Positions 16,399-24,878 of a stretch of 64,000 nucleotides of DNA are shown here, in pieces. Position 1 is the stretch's first letter. The number at the start of each line of letters is the position of its first letter. The position numbers and the translations under genes were made by a program. The stretch spans positions 1-64,000 of the forward strand of contig CAKONI010000002.1 of the NCBI GenBank assembly GCA_934097105.1, given 5' to 3'. Under the pieces are notes generated by a model, which was not told where the DNA came from, did no database searches, and was given only the letters and a program-made list of their open reading frames with translations. The stretch is from an uncultured Bacilli bacterium (GTDB lineage Bacteria > Bacillota_I > Bacilli_A > RF39 > UBA660).

Positions 16399-17382
16399 AT
16401 GAAAAAAATAATTATCTTTAGTACTTGTCTAGTAATAATTTTGTGTTTAACATTCTTATTTTTATGGGCAAATAATGATGATAATAGCAATCTTGAGAAA
16501 GTTAAGGTTGCAGAAGTTACGCATAGTGTGTTTTATGCACCACAATATGTAGCACTTGAAAAAGGCTATTTTGAGGAAGAAGGACTTGATGTTGAACTTA
16601 CTTTAACTGCTGGTGCTGATAATGTTATGGCTGCAGTTTTATCTGGAGATGCCGATATTGGTCTTTCTGGTAGTGAGGCTACTATATACGTTTATAATAA
16701 GGGTGAAAAGGATTATATTAAGACTTTTGCTCAACTTACTCAAAAAGATGGTTCATTTTTAATTTCGAGAGAAAAGGTTAAAGATTTTAAAATCGATGAT
16801 TTAAAAGGTAAATATGTTATTGGAGGAAGACAAGGTGGTATGCCGGAAATGACTCTTGAGTATGTTCTTAAGAGTAATGGAATTGATCCTAAAAAAGATC
16901 TTACTATTGATACTAGTATTGAATTTGCTTCAATGGCTGGGGCTTTTATTGGAGGTACTGGTGATTATGTTGCGCTATTTGAACCTTTGGCTACAAAATT
17001 AGTTAATGAAGGATATGGTTATAAAGCAAGTTTACTTGGTACTCTTACTGATAATGTGCCATATACTGCTTATAATGCTAGAATTAGTTATTTAGAAGGA
17101 AATTCTGATACTATTACTAAATTTGATAGAGCTATTCAAAGGGGCCTTGATTTTGTACATGAAAATAGTAGTGATGATATTACTAAGGCTATTATGAATC
17201 AATTTCCAGATACTTCTTATAATGATATTAAAAATGCTGTAGAAAGTTATCTTGAAAATGATACTTGGCCTGTTAATACGACTTTTTCTAAAAAATCTTT
17301 TGATCATTTACAAGATATTGTAATTGAAGCGGGATTTTTAGATAAAAAAGTAAATTATAGTGATTTAATTTATGAAAGATAA
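16399..17382 (+). CDS. ABC transporter substrate-binding protein, NMT1/SsuA-like
   Basis: A 327-residue periplasmic-binding-type protein with an N-terminal membrane anchor (MKKIIIFSTCLVIILCLTFL) and no clear lipobox at the usual place. The segment HSVFYAPQYVALEKGYFEEE and DVELTLTAGADNVMAAVLSG, then DADIGLSGSEATI, are typical of NMT1/THI5-, SsuA- and TauA-like proteins that bind pyrimidine precursors, sulfonates or nitrate. The GGGAGGA site fixes the start at 16399 rather than an ATG at 16366. It overlaps the ATPase gene by 11 bases; a permease gene follows further on. The ligand is not deducible. Confidence 0.85.
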   Translation: MKKIIIFSTCLVIILCLTFLFLWANNDDNSNLEKVKVAEVTHSVFYAPQYVALEKGYFEEEGLDVELTLTAGADNVMAAVLSGDADIGLSGSEATIYVYNKGEKDYIKTFAQLTQKDGSFLISREKVKDFKIDDLKGKYVIGGRQGGMPEMTLEYVLKSNGIDPKKDLTIDTSIEFASMAGAFIGGTGDYVALFEPLATKLVNEGYGYKASLLGTLTDNVPYTAYNARISYLEGNSDTITKFDRAIQRGLDFVHENSSDDITKAIMNQFPDTSYNDIKNAVESYLENDTWPVNTTFSKKSFDHLQDIVIEAGFLDKKVNYSDLIYER

Positions 17383-17797
17383 TTTGCTTGAGATAGAGAA
17401 TTTAAAGAAAATATATCATACTCCAAAGGGGGAAATACTTGCTCTTGATGATATTTCTTTTACAGTTAAGAATAAGGAGTTTATTTCTTTAGTTGGTCCT
17501 TCTGGATGTGGAAAGAGTACAATTCTTACTATTTTAGCAGGTATTCTTAGTAAAACCGAAGGTAATATTAATTTTACTATTGAAAATCCTAAGATTGGAT
17601 ATATGCTTCAGGAAGATTCGCTTTTTCCTTGGAGGACTGTTTTAGATAATGCATGTTTGGGACTTGAGGTTAGAAAAGAACTTAATGATGAATCTTTAGG
17701 AAATGTTGTAAGGCTTTTGAATAAGTATGGACTTGGAGATTTTATAAATAATTATCCTGATAGTTTAAGTGGTGGCTTAAAGCAAAGGGTTGCTTGA
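17372..17797 (+). pseudogene. ABC-transporter ATPase, 5' part, interrupted by mobile element
   Basis: The first ~141 codons of an SsuB/TauB-type ATPase: Walker A VGPSGCGKST (~42-51), Q-loop region GYMLQEDSLFPWRTV, and the start of the signature LSGGLKQRVA, where it stops at TGA (17795-17797). The Walker B, D- and H-loops are missing here and lie at 23708-24045. The break is the integration site of a serine-recombinase element. Joining the two parts at the shared CAAAG-GTTGCTT gives an uninterrupted LSGGLKQRVALIRTLALNPD. As it stands the ATPase and its uptake system should be inactive, unless the element excises. Confidence 0.9.
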
Positions 17798-17815
17798 ATG
17801 TGTTGTAGACACTTT
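17783..17815. repeat. attL of the serine-recombinase element
   Basis: The core CAAAGGGTTGCTT (17783-17795) recurs with one mismatch at 23701-23713. Eleven bases inside the element lies AGACACTTT (17807-17815), the inverted partner of AAAGTGTCT at 23682-23690. In the excised circle these arms flank the core symmetrically, and the dyad centre falls on GT (17789-17790), the predicted crossover dinucleotide. Confidence 0.85.
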
Positions 17816-17828
17816 AAAAATTAAAATT

Positions 17829-17852
17829 AAAAAAAGGATATCTTTCTATCCT
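17829..17852 (-). terminator. Terminator of the collagen-like gene, containing its stop codon
   Basis: Minus-strand AGGATA/TATCCT stem (17847-17852 with 17835-17840), 6-base loop, then a run of T. The stop codon (17846-17848) is within the hairpin. Confidence 0.8.
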
Positions 17853-18580
17853 ATTTTTATTAAGGTAAGTACTGCGGTTGTGTAGTCATTAAATGTAAGG
17901 GTTGTTTCTGCGTCTGCTCTTACGTTTAGGTTTATGACGTCGTCTTTTGATAGTTCTGCAATTACTGTGTTGCTTACACTATTTAAAGTATTTGGTTCCC
18001 ATTTTGCTCTTAGGTTGGTTCCTCCGATTAAAATATCGTTATTTCTTGCAGTTATGGTTAAAGATGCGCTTACGTTTGGAGTTCCACTTAGGTAATATGA
18101 TATTTGATAGAACCCCTCTTCTTTTATTTTTACGGAGTTTTCGGTTGTGTAGTCTGTATTATAGTATTTTCCATCTTCATTTAAGGGAACAATTGTATCA
18201 GCCATTCTTGATAGTTGTAAAGGTACATTTTGATTTGAGTATCGCATGGCGTAGGCGATTGTTTGGGCTGGTTCTCCTTTATCTCCTTTTGGACCTGGTT
18301 CTCCTTTGTCTCCTTTTTCACCTTTGGGTATTTTAAAGTCTAGTACTGCGTCTATATTAGTTCCAGAGTTTAGAACTTCGGCGTTTTGATCTGGTGCTAC
18401 TGTTTCTATTTTCCCTATATTAATAGTTGCTGGGCCTTGCTCTCCTCTTTCTCCTTGGTCACCTTTTTCGCCTTTTGGACCTGGTACATAACGATATTTT
18501 ATATTTCTATTTGCTTCTTCTATTCTTCTTATGACATCTTTACGATTTCCATTACAAGAGCAATCTTTTTTATTATTCAT
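17846..18580 (-). CDS. Collagen-like, BclA/exosporium-type protein
   Basis: A 244-residue protein with two Gly-X-Y tracts, GPKGEKGDQGERGEQGPA (~34-51) and GEKGDKGEPGPKGDKGEPA (~86-104), separated by ~35 residues of beta-like sequence. The C-terminal ~130 residues (YYNTDYTTENSVKIKEEGFY, YYLSGTP...SLTITARNN) are beta-rich and resemble the TNF-like C-terminal trimer domain of BclA exosporium proteins. The N-terminus is short and Cys-containing (CSCNGN), without a signal peptide, as in spore-surface proteins made in the mother cell. Ribosome site AAAGGAG. It is cargo of the element and may alter the spore surface, by inference. Coding G+C is higher in the Gly-X-Y tracts. Confidence 0.75.
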   Translation of the reverse strand: MNNKKDCSCNGNRKDVIRRIEEANRNIKYRYVPGPKGEKGDQGERGEQGPATINIGKIETVAPDQNAEVLNSGTNIDAVLDFKIPKGEKGDKGEPGPKGDKGEPAQTIAYAMRYSNQNVPLQLSRMADTIVPLNEDGKYYNTDYTTENSVKIKEEGFYQISYYLSGTPNVSASLTITARNNDILIGGTNLRAKWEPNTLNSVSNTVIAELSKDDVINLNVRADAETTLTFNDYTTAVLTLIKIG

Positions 18581-18688
18581 GCACTTCTCCTTTCATTTAA
18601 TTTTATGTAAAGTATAGTAAAAATAGAAATGTTTATAATGTATTAGTTTTTTTTATTTTTTTTAATATATTTTAATGGAGGGATTTTT

Positions 18689-18796
18689 ATGGGCACTAAA
18701 TATAAGGTTTATGATTTTGAGGATTGTTGTGATTTTGATCTTTTTATAAATAAGGGAATTTTAAATATTATTTTTATTATGGAGAATTTTATTTAG
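18689..18796 (+). CDS. 35-residue acidic peptide upstream of the serine recombinase
   Basis: ATG at 18689 follows a strong GGAGGGA site; the frame ends 6 bases before the recombinase ATG, which itself has no strong ribosome site. The peptide (MGTKYKVYDFEDCCDFDLFI...) is acidic at first, then hydrophobic, and has a Cys-Cys pair. It may be a leader for translational coupling or a tiny accessory factor, for example a directionality factor. It matches no family I know. Confidence 0.45.
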   Translation: MGTKYKVYDFEDCCDFDLFINKGILNIIFIMENFI

Positions 18797-18802
18797 TTTT
18801 TT

Positions 18803-20395
18803 ATGGAAAGTGAAAAGTATTTGCGTGTTGGTATTTATTTGAGGCTTTCTAATGAGGATAAAGATAAGGATAAGTGTAATAAGGATATTAGTGAGTCTAT
18901 TAAAAACCAAAGGAATCTTTTACTTGATTATATTGATAAAAACCCTTCTTTTGTTTTGTTTGATGAGTATTGTGATGAGGATTTATCTGGTGCGGGGAGT
19001 TTTAGACCGGAGTTTGAGAGGTTAATTAGGGACTGTGAGCATGGAATGATTGATGTTGTTCTTTGTAAGAGTCAGTCTAGGTTTTCTAGGGATATGGAAG
19101 TTGTTGAAAGATATATTAATAATAAGTTTAAGGAGTGGAATATAAGGTTTATTGGGGTTAGTGATTCTGCTGATACGGATAATTTTGGTAATAAGAAGTC
19201 TAGACAAATTAATGGTCTTGTTAATGAGTGGTATTTGGAGGATGTTTCTTTAAATATAAGGAGTGCTTTTAATTCTAAGATGAGACAAGGTGAATTTATC
19301 TCGCCTTTCGCACCTTTTGGATATGAGATTTGTAGTTATGATAATAATAGACTTGTTGTTGATAAGGATGCTAGTTTAGTGGTTAAGGAAATATATAATT
19401 TATATTTATCTGGGTTTGGATTTTCTGCGATTGCTAGGCATTTGAATGAAAAAGGTACTCCCTCCCCTTCTTTTCATAAATATAAACGCGGGATTAAGCT
19501 AAATGTTGTTAGCAATAGATCTAGGGAGGATATTAAGTGGAATGGTGCTTTTATTAAAGGGATTTTAACTAATGAGGTTTATATTGGAAATTTAGTTCAG
19601 GGTAAAAGGACTACGGTTAGTTATAAGAATCATAAGATTATAAATAAGTCTCGTGATAAATGGATTAGATATGATAATACTCATGAGGCTATTATTGATA
19701 AGGATGTGTTTTTTAAAGTTCAAGATCTTATAAAAAAAAGAACTAGAGTTTATAAGAAAAGTAATGTTTGTCATGTTTTTTCTGGAAGGGTTTATTGCAA
19801 AGTTTGTAGGGGTAAGATGAGAAAAAAAAATTCTTCTAGGCATGAGTATTTGGTTTGTGTGAATAGTCAGAAAGGGCTTTGTGAAAATAAGCAGTCTATT
19901 AGATATGATGATCTTAAAGGATTGATTTTGAATGAGATTAATAAAAGAATTGATATAAGTTTTGATAAGGATTTTTTAAAGGATGAGATTTGTAAAATGG
20001 TGAGTAAAAGTAATAAGATTAGTGTTTTGGAAAAGGAAAAAGATGATATTTTAAAAAAGATTAGTACTTTTAAGAATCGTTTTAGATCTCTTTATGATGA
20101 TAAAGTAAGTGGTATTATTGATGATGAGTATTTTAAGGAACTTTTTAAATTTTATAAAGATGAGGAGACAGGCTTTTTTCGTAGGTGCTTATCTATTGAT
20201 GAGGAAATTAGTTTACTTAAAAATATTTCTTATGATGATATTATTTTTAAGTATAGGAAGTTTAATGCTTTAAATATTACTATAGTAGATGAATTTATTG
20301 ATAAAATTTTTATTGGTTTTTTTGATAGGAAAAATAATACTAGAGATGTTGTTATTAAATGGAATTTTGGAAATTATAAAAAGAAAAGAAGTTAG
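18803..20395 (+). CDS. Large serine recombinase (integrase/excisionase)
   Basis: A 530-residue large serine recombinase. The resolvase catalytic domain (residues ~5-155) has the nucleophile in YLRLSNED (Ser16), and Arg residues in SQSRFSRD. The recombinase domain (~165-300) shows GFGFSAIARHLNEKG and FIKGILTNEVYIGNL. The zinc beta-ribbon (~325-365) has CKVC...C...C. A coiled-coil region and C-terminal tail follow. These enzymes join attP and attB without high homology and need a directionality factor for excision. It is the obvious motor of the 17790-23707 element, whose att sites it should recognise. Its end overlaps the convergent PrsW gene by 4 bases. Confidence 0.93.
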   Translation: MESEKYLRVGIYLRLSNEDKDKDKCNKDISESIKNQRNLLLDYIDKNPSFVLFDEYCDEDLSGAGSFRPEFERLIRDCEHGMIDVVLCKSQSRFSRDMEVVERYINNKFKEWNIRFIGVSDSADTDNFGNKKSRQINGLVNEWYLEDVSLNIRSAFNSKMRQGEFISPFAPFGYEICSYDNNRLVVDKDASLVVKEIYNLYLSGFGFSAIARHLNEKGTPSPSFHKYKRGIKLNVVSNRSREDIKWNGAFIKGILTNEVYIGNLVQGKRTTVSYKNHKIINKSRDKWIRYDNTHEAIIDKDVFFKVQDLIKKRTRVYKKSNVCHVFSGRVYCKVCRGKMRKKNSSRHEYLVCVNSQKGLCENKQSIRYDDLKGLILNEINKRIDISFDKDFLKDEICKMVSKSNKISVLEKEKDDILKKISTFKNRFRSLYDDKVSGIIDDEYFKELFKFYKDEETGFFRRCLSIDEEISLLKNISYDDIIFKYRKFNALNITIVDEFIDKIFIGFFDRKNNTRDVVIKWNFGNYKKKRS

Positions 20396-21588
20396 TTTTG
20401 TTTGGCTAATTTCTTTTCTTTCTTTTGTTTTTGTTTTTCATATTGTTTGGCGTCGTCTACTTGTTTTAGTCCTAAATTTATGAAATATATTATTACTAAC
20501 CATGCTAGGATTGTCATAGCGATTTGTGTCATGTTATATGGTAAGTTTATTGGCATATCCCATATTCCGTGGAGTACTACTGGTATTAGACATATAAGTA
20601 TAAATCTTTTGTCGTTTAGATGCTTTTTATCTAATTTTTCGAATCCTTTTACATACATAAGGGCAGCGCCTTCGATGGCAGCCCATGCGACGTGGCCACC
20701 GGGTGCTAGGAAGCCTCTTAGTTTTATAACGCTAAGCATTGTTTCTAGACCACCACTTAATCCATATTTTAGGATGTATCCTGCTGTTTCAAAGGCTGCG
20801 AAGCCTGCTCCTACGGCCGCTCCTATTAAGAGTCCATCTAAGATATAATCACTTTTTTTGCTTTTAAATAGAAAGACTGCTACGATGGTTGTTTTGGCTG
20901 CTTCTTCGATTAGTCCTACCATCATTGCGCCGAAATATGTTGTTATGTCTGTGTTAAAGTTTAATGAGAAGAATAGTATTGCGACGATTAATGATAAGGC
21001 TCCTCCTAGGATAAAGTATTTCATTACTTTATAAAATGGTATGTTTCTAAAAAGATTTATTTCGAAGAAGAATATTAAAACTGTTACAGGAATAGCGAAG
21101 GCTGCTAACATTATCATGGCTGGTAAGAAGTTTTCGTTTCCGTAGTTTATGAATCCTATTCTTGTTGGAATATATGCTATTAGGAAAAATATTAGTATTT
21201 TAAAGTAGACCCATGCACTGGCATTTTTTGGATCTATTTCACTTACTTTTGGAGTTGTTTTTTCTCCTCCGCAGATGAATATTTCGTCTAGTTCTTCGTC
21301 TGTGTGTTTTTTGAATGTGTTTTTAAATAGGCTTTTAAATGTTACATAATTTTCTGATTTTGCGCCGGTTATTTTATCTAGGTTTTCTGTAATTATGTTT
21401 TTTGATTTAACTTCTTTAGTCTCTTTTTCAAGAGGAAATCCGCATTCTGGGCAGTATGTTTCTCCTCCTTTTAAAGTTTTTCCGCATTCTGGACAGGTGT
21501 TTTTTTGAAGGCTTATTCCGCAGTGGGGACATACTTTTGCGCTTGATGATACTTCTTTTTTACATTCTTTACATTTTACGAGTGCCAT
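20392..21588 (-). CDS. PrsW-family intramembrane protease with N-terminal zinc ribbons
   Basis: A 398-residue membrane protein. Residues 1-55 hold two zinc ribbons (CKECKKEV...CPHCG, CPECGKTL...CPECG). After a linker come about eight membrane segments with PrsW motifs: GLIEEAAKTT (Glu-Glu-x-x-Lys), APGGHVAWAAIEGAAL, and the HGIWD His. PrsW cleaves membrane substrates such as anti-sigma factors at site 1. The C-terminus is Lys/Gln-rich and cytosolic. The gene follows the 21590-22336 gene by 1 base. The two proteins share the MAL-KC-EC start, so they may act together. Cargo of the element; the substrate is unknown. Confidence 0.8.
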   Translation of the reverse strand: MALVKCKECKKEVSSSAKVCPHCGISLQKNTCPECGKTLKGGETYCPECGFPLEKETKEVKSKNIITENLDKITGAKSENYVTFKSLFKNTFKKHTDEELDEIFICGGEKTTPKVSEIDPKNASAWVYFKILIFFLIAYIPTRIGFINYGNENFLPAMIMLAAFAIPVTVLIFFFEINLFRNIPFYKVMKYFILGGALSLIVAILFFSLNFNTDITTYFGAMMVGLIEEAAKTTIVAVFLFKSKKSDYILDGLLIGAAVGAGFAAFETAGYILKYGLSGGLETMLSVIKLRGFLAPGGHVAWAAIEGAALMYVKGFEKLDKKHLNDKRFILICLIPVVLHGIWDMPINLPYNMTQIAMTILAWLVIIYFINLGLKQVDDAKQYEKQKQKKEKKLAKQN

Positions 21589-21589
21589 A

Positions 21590-22336
21590 TTAATTTCCTC
21601 CTGCTGATAGGGTTTTTATTACTGTTTCTGCTAAAGTATTTACTACTTCACTATTTGTATTTTCTTCTTTGGTTCCTATCATATATACTACATTATTTAT
21701 AACAACTGCATATCTATTGTCTACGATTAGGTGTCCGTTTGATGTGTAATTGTATGCAAGGCCATATACGTATTTATCTCCGATATTTCCGCCTACTAAG
21801 TCGATTGTTATTTTAAGATCGGGATATTCTTTTCTCATGTAGTCAGTGAAACTGTTTAAAAATTGTACTCCGTTGTTGAATTTTTCATATTTTCCTACGA
21901 TTACGTATGGTATTGTGGCATTGTTTTCTTTTAAATTTTGAGTTACATAAATAAATCCATCTTTGTCGGTTGCTACTTGGTAACCACTTGGGTATTCAAA
22001 TGATAATCCTAGATTGCTATCTTTATAAGTTGTGTAGCCATTATTTTGTGATGGTTCGGTTGTTCCTGGGTTTGACGTAGGATTATCTTGATTGTTGTTG
22101 TTATTGTTACTAGTTCTATTTTGAGTAAATAGCAAAAATAATATGAATAGTACTGCAAATATGAATAGATATCTATACATATCGTTTTTATCTTTCTTTT
22201 TTGTTTTTGGTTTAGTTTCTACCCTTTTTGTTTCTTTTTTGCTTTCATTATTGTTTAGTTCATATCCACATTTTGGACAGGTTTCTGCTTTATCGCTTAT
22301 TTTATTATTACATTCTGGACATTTTATAAGTGCCAT
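21590..22336 (-). CDS. Zinc-ribbon membrane protein with extracytoplasmic domain
   Basis: A 248-residue protein: zinc ribbon (residues 4-24, CPEC...CPKC), Lys-rich linker, one transmembrane helix (~53-68), an Asn/Pro/Ser-rich spacer and a C-terminal ~140-residue domain beginning YKDSNLGLSFEYPSGYQV. That layout resembles the PsbP/DUF1795-like domains found on many lipoproteins. It is topologically a type II membrane protein with the C-domain outside. Head gene of a two-gene unit with the PrsW protease, for which it could be a substrate or partner, by inference. Confidence 0.65.
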   Translation of the reverse strand: MALIKCPECNNKISDKAETCPKCGYELNNNESKKETKRVETKPKTKKKDKNDMYRYLFIFAVLFILFLLFTQNRTSNNNNNNQDNPTSNPGTTEPSQNNGYTTYKDSNLGLSFEYPSGYQVATDKDGFIYVTQNLKENNATIPYVIVGKYEKFNNGVQFLNSFTDYMRKEYPDLKITIDLVGGNIGDKYVYGLAYNYTSNGHLIVDNRYAVVINNVVYMIGTKEENTNSEVVNTLAETVIKTLSAGGN

Positions 22337-22710
22337 GTGAACTCCTCCTTTTCTTTAAACTAATTATAGATTAAAATGTTTTGTTTAACAATTGACTTGC
22401 CAAAGTATGCATTGTTTTTGCTGGTAAATATATCAATATTAGTATTTTTATTTGTATTATTTTTATACATTTATTTTTATTTTATATATGTAAGGAACCT
22501 AATACTTGATATAAAGAGGAGAATAAGTTTTTTGTGATGAATAATTAATATATCTACATTCATAGGAGGTTGATAGTATTTTGAAAATAAGATTTTAGGA
22601 AAAAGTTAATGGATGGAAGCATTAGTTACAAGTTAGGTAGAATTATAGAGTATATATTTATTTTTTTATTCTAACTTAAATCTATTATACTAAGTAAAGG
22701 AGAAAAAATT
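22337..22710. other. AT-rich intergenic region inside the element
   Basis: The 374 bases between the divergent zinc-ribbon gene and the RhuM pseudogene hold the GGAGG site for the former, an isolated AGGAGG before a 5-codon frame near 22580, and TATACT near 22685 ahead of the pseudogene. I see no gene, repeat or structured RNA. Confidence 0.5.
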
Positions 22711-23661
22711 ATGAAAAATGAAATTGTATTATTTGAAAATCAAGATGTAAAACTTGAGGTTAATATGAAAGATGAGACTGTATGGTTATCATTAGAGCAA
22801 ATGGCTAGATTATTTGGTAGAGATAATTCTGTTATTTCTAGACATATTAAAAATGCATTAAGAGAATAGTTATATGATTCAACTGTTGCAAATTTTGCAA
22901 AAGTTCAAAATGAGGGCAACAGAAATGTAACACGTAATATTGATTATTATAACTTAGATATGATTATTAGTGTTGGTTATCGTGTTAAAAGTCAAAATGG
23001 TGTTATTTTTAGAAAATGGGCAAATAAAATATTAAAAGACTTTTTGCTAAAAGGATATACTGTTAATCAAAAGAGATTAGAATATCTTGAAAAAACTATA
23101 AAATTAATTGATATTGCTGGAAGAATAGATACTGAGTTAAAGGGTGATGAAGCAAAAGAAATAATTAAAGTAATAAATACTTATTCAAATGCTTTAAATT
23201 TGCTTGATGATTATGATCATAAAAGAATTGTTAAACCGAATGGAACTAAAAATAATAAACAAGTTACTTATGAGGATTGTATGAATGTTGTTAATAAACT
23301 TAAATTTAATAGTGATAGTGATTTATTTGCACTTGAGCGAAATAAAGGTTTAGAAGCAATAATAGGTACAATATATTAATCTTTTGATGGTAGTGATTTA
23401 TACCCTACTGTGCAAGAAAAAGATCCTAATTTTCTTTATTTAATTGCTAAAAATCATACTTTTATTGATGGTAATAAAAGAATCGCTGCTACGCTATTTA
23501 TTTACTTTTTGGAATTTTATAATATTTTATATAATGAAAATGGACAAGTTATTGATAATAATACTCTTGTTGCGATTACGCTTCTTATTGCACAATCTAA
23601 TCCTAAAGAAAAGGAAATACTAATTGATTTAGTAATGAACTTTTTAAAAAATGATGATTGA
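22711..23661 (+). pseudogene. RhuM / Fic-like protein with two in-frame stops
   Basis: A 316-codon frame starting at an AAAGGAGA site is interrupted by TAG (22867-22869) and TAA (23377-23379), with no frameshift. The N-terminal part (KDETVWLSLEQMARLFGRDNS, STVANFAKVQNEGNRNVTRN, IISVGYRVKSQNGVIFRKWA) is the RhuM virulence-protein domain. The C-terminal part has the Fic/Doc motif HTFIDGNKR (HxFxDGNKR), so a complete protein would be a RhuM-Doc/Fic protein, probably an AMPylating or phosphorylating toxin-like enzyme. Both stops can arise from Gln codons by one C-to-T change (CAG, CAA). It abuts attR. Pseudogene unless the stops are read through. Confidence 0.85.
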
Positions 23662-23681
23662 TTAAAAAAAATTAGAAATAA

Positions 23682-23713
23682 AAAGTGTCTTTATTATGCT
23701 CAAAGAGTTGCTT
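23682..23713. repeat. attR of the serine-recombinase element
   Basis: Element arm AAAGTGTCT (23682-23690), 10 bases, then core CAAAGAGTTGCTT (23701-23713). It differs at one base from the attL core and continues into the second part of the ABC ATPase gene. Confidence 0.85.
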
Positions 23714-24045
23714 TAATTAGGACACTTGCTCTTAATCCTGATATACTTTTGTTGGATGAACCTTTTTCTGCTCTTGATTATCAAACTAGACTTTCTTTGT
23801 CTGATGATTTGAAGAAGATAATTAATGATGAGGGGAAAACTGCTATTATGGTTACTCATGATATTGCGGAGGCTATTAGTATGTCTGATAAAGTTATTGT
23901 TATTACGAATAGACCTGGTAAAATTAAAGAAATTATTGATATAAATTTAGAGAGTGTTAAGACTCCTACTGAGAATAGAAAAGATAAATATTTTACTAAA
24001 TATTATGAAAAGATATGGAAAGAGTTAGATAATCATGTACAGTGA
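23708..24045 (+). pseudogene. ABC-transporter ATPase, 3' part
   Basis: The second part of the split ATPase, in frame from the core sequence: QRVALIRTLALNPD, Walker B LLLDEPFSAL (catalytic Glu present), D-loop, and H-loop VTHDIAEAI, ending at 24045. It lacks its own start region. Together with 17372-17793 it would give a normal ~254-residue SsuB/TauB-like ATPase. It overlaps the permease gene by 11 bases, as in an intact operon. Confidence 0.9.
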
Positions 24046-24817
24046 TGAGCATAAAATATATTTAAAAAAGGAAAAAAGAAATAAAAGGACTATACTTTTT
24101 TTTAAAATATTTATATTAATTTTCTTTTTAGGACTTTGGGAGGTTACTGCAAGATATGAGATAATTAATCCGTTTTTAACTTCTTATCCATCTAAAGTTG
24201 TTGTTACTGTTTTAAATTTGTTTAAGGAAAATAATTTAATTTCTCATATATGGGTTACTGTTTATGAAACTTTGATTAGTTTTTCTCTGGCTAGTTTAAT
24301 TGGGGTTTTAATTGCGAGTATTTTGCAAAGCAGTAAGACTATATCTAAAATACTTGATCCTTATTTAACTGTACTTAATTCTCTTCCTAAGATATCTCTT
24401 GGTCCACTTATTATAATTTGGATTGGGGCGAATGTTAATTCTATTATATTTATGGCTTTACTTATTTCAGTTTTTACTACCATTATAAATATGTATAATG
24501 CTTTTCAATCTACTGATAACTCCAAAATAGTGCTTATGAAATCTTTTGGGGCTAGTAGAATGCAGATTTTTACTAAACTTATTTTGAGGGGTAATGTTCC
24601 TAGTTTAGTAAATGCTCTTAAGATTAATATAAGTTTATCTTTAATAGGTGTGATTATGGGAGAACTTCTTGTATCTAAACAGGGTCTTGGATATTTAATT
24701 ACTTATGGTTCTCAAATATTTAATTTAAATCTTGTTATTACTTCGATTTTTATTCTAGGAATAATTTCTTATCTTTTATATATTGCTATCGATTTTTTGG
24801 AAAGAAAAATAAAATAA
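24035..24817 (+). CDS. ABC transporter permease, SsuC/TauC-like
   Basis: A 260-residue inner-membrane permease with about six helices. It has the binding-protein-dependent transport signature region: MKSFGASRMQIFTKLILRGN, the EAA-type loop that docks on the ATPase. Early residues WEVTARYEIINPFLTSYPS are typical of the nitrate/sulfonate/taurine group. It completes the operon with the substrate-binding protein at 16399 and the split ATPase. Transcription from the operon promoter must now cross the 5.9-kb element. A terminator follows at 24822. Confidence 0.88.
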   Translation: MYSDEHKIYLKKEKRNKRTILFFKIFILIFFLGLWEVTARYEIINPFLTSYPSKVVVTVLNLFKENNLISHIWVTVYETLISFSLASLIGVLIASILQSSKTISKILDPYLTVLNSLPKISLGPLIIIWIGANVNSIIFMALLISVFTTIINMYNAFQSTDNSKIVLMKSFGASRMQIFTKLILRGNVPSLVNALKINISLSLIGVIMGELLVSKQGLGYLITYGSQIFNLNLVITSIFILGIISYLLYIAIDFLERKIK

Positions 24818-24821
24818 TTAA

Positions 24822-24851
24822 AATACTAGTGGTTTCTAGTATTTTTTTTTG
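24822..24851 (+). terminator. Terminator of the ABC uptake operon
   Basis: AATACTAG (24822-24829), 6-base loop, CTAGTATT (24836-24843), then a T run. Confidence 0.85.
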
Positions 24852-24878
24852 ATAAATAATGTATTTATATAAAGTAAA

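Larger units (their letters stand above)
17790..23707. mobile_element. ~5.9-kb integrative element with large serine recombinase, inserted in an ABC ATPase gene
   Basis: A discrete element bounded by attL (17783-17795) and attR (23701-23713), with no chromosomal genes lost. Contents in order: collagen-like protein (minus), 35-codon reading frame and large serine recombinase (plus), PrsW-like protease and zinc-ribbon membrane protein (minus), RhuM/Fic pseudogene (plus). No replication, conjugation or capsid genes are seen, so it resembles a small integrative mobilizable element or a skin-like intervening element. It interrupts the LSGG-QRVA codons of the ATPase in the only ABC uptake operon here, and precise excision would restore the gene. 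Exact ends are set by the predicted GT crossover. Confidence 0.85.

Noticed and set aside
22867..23379. Stops in the RhuM gene as evidence of a changed genetic code
   Set aside because: TAA, TAG and TGA all end normal genes elsewhere in the window (for example 485, 7144, 6455), so a code change is not supported.
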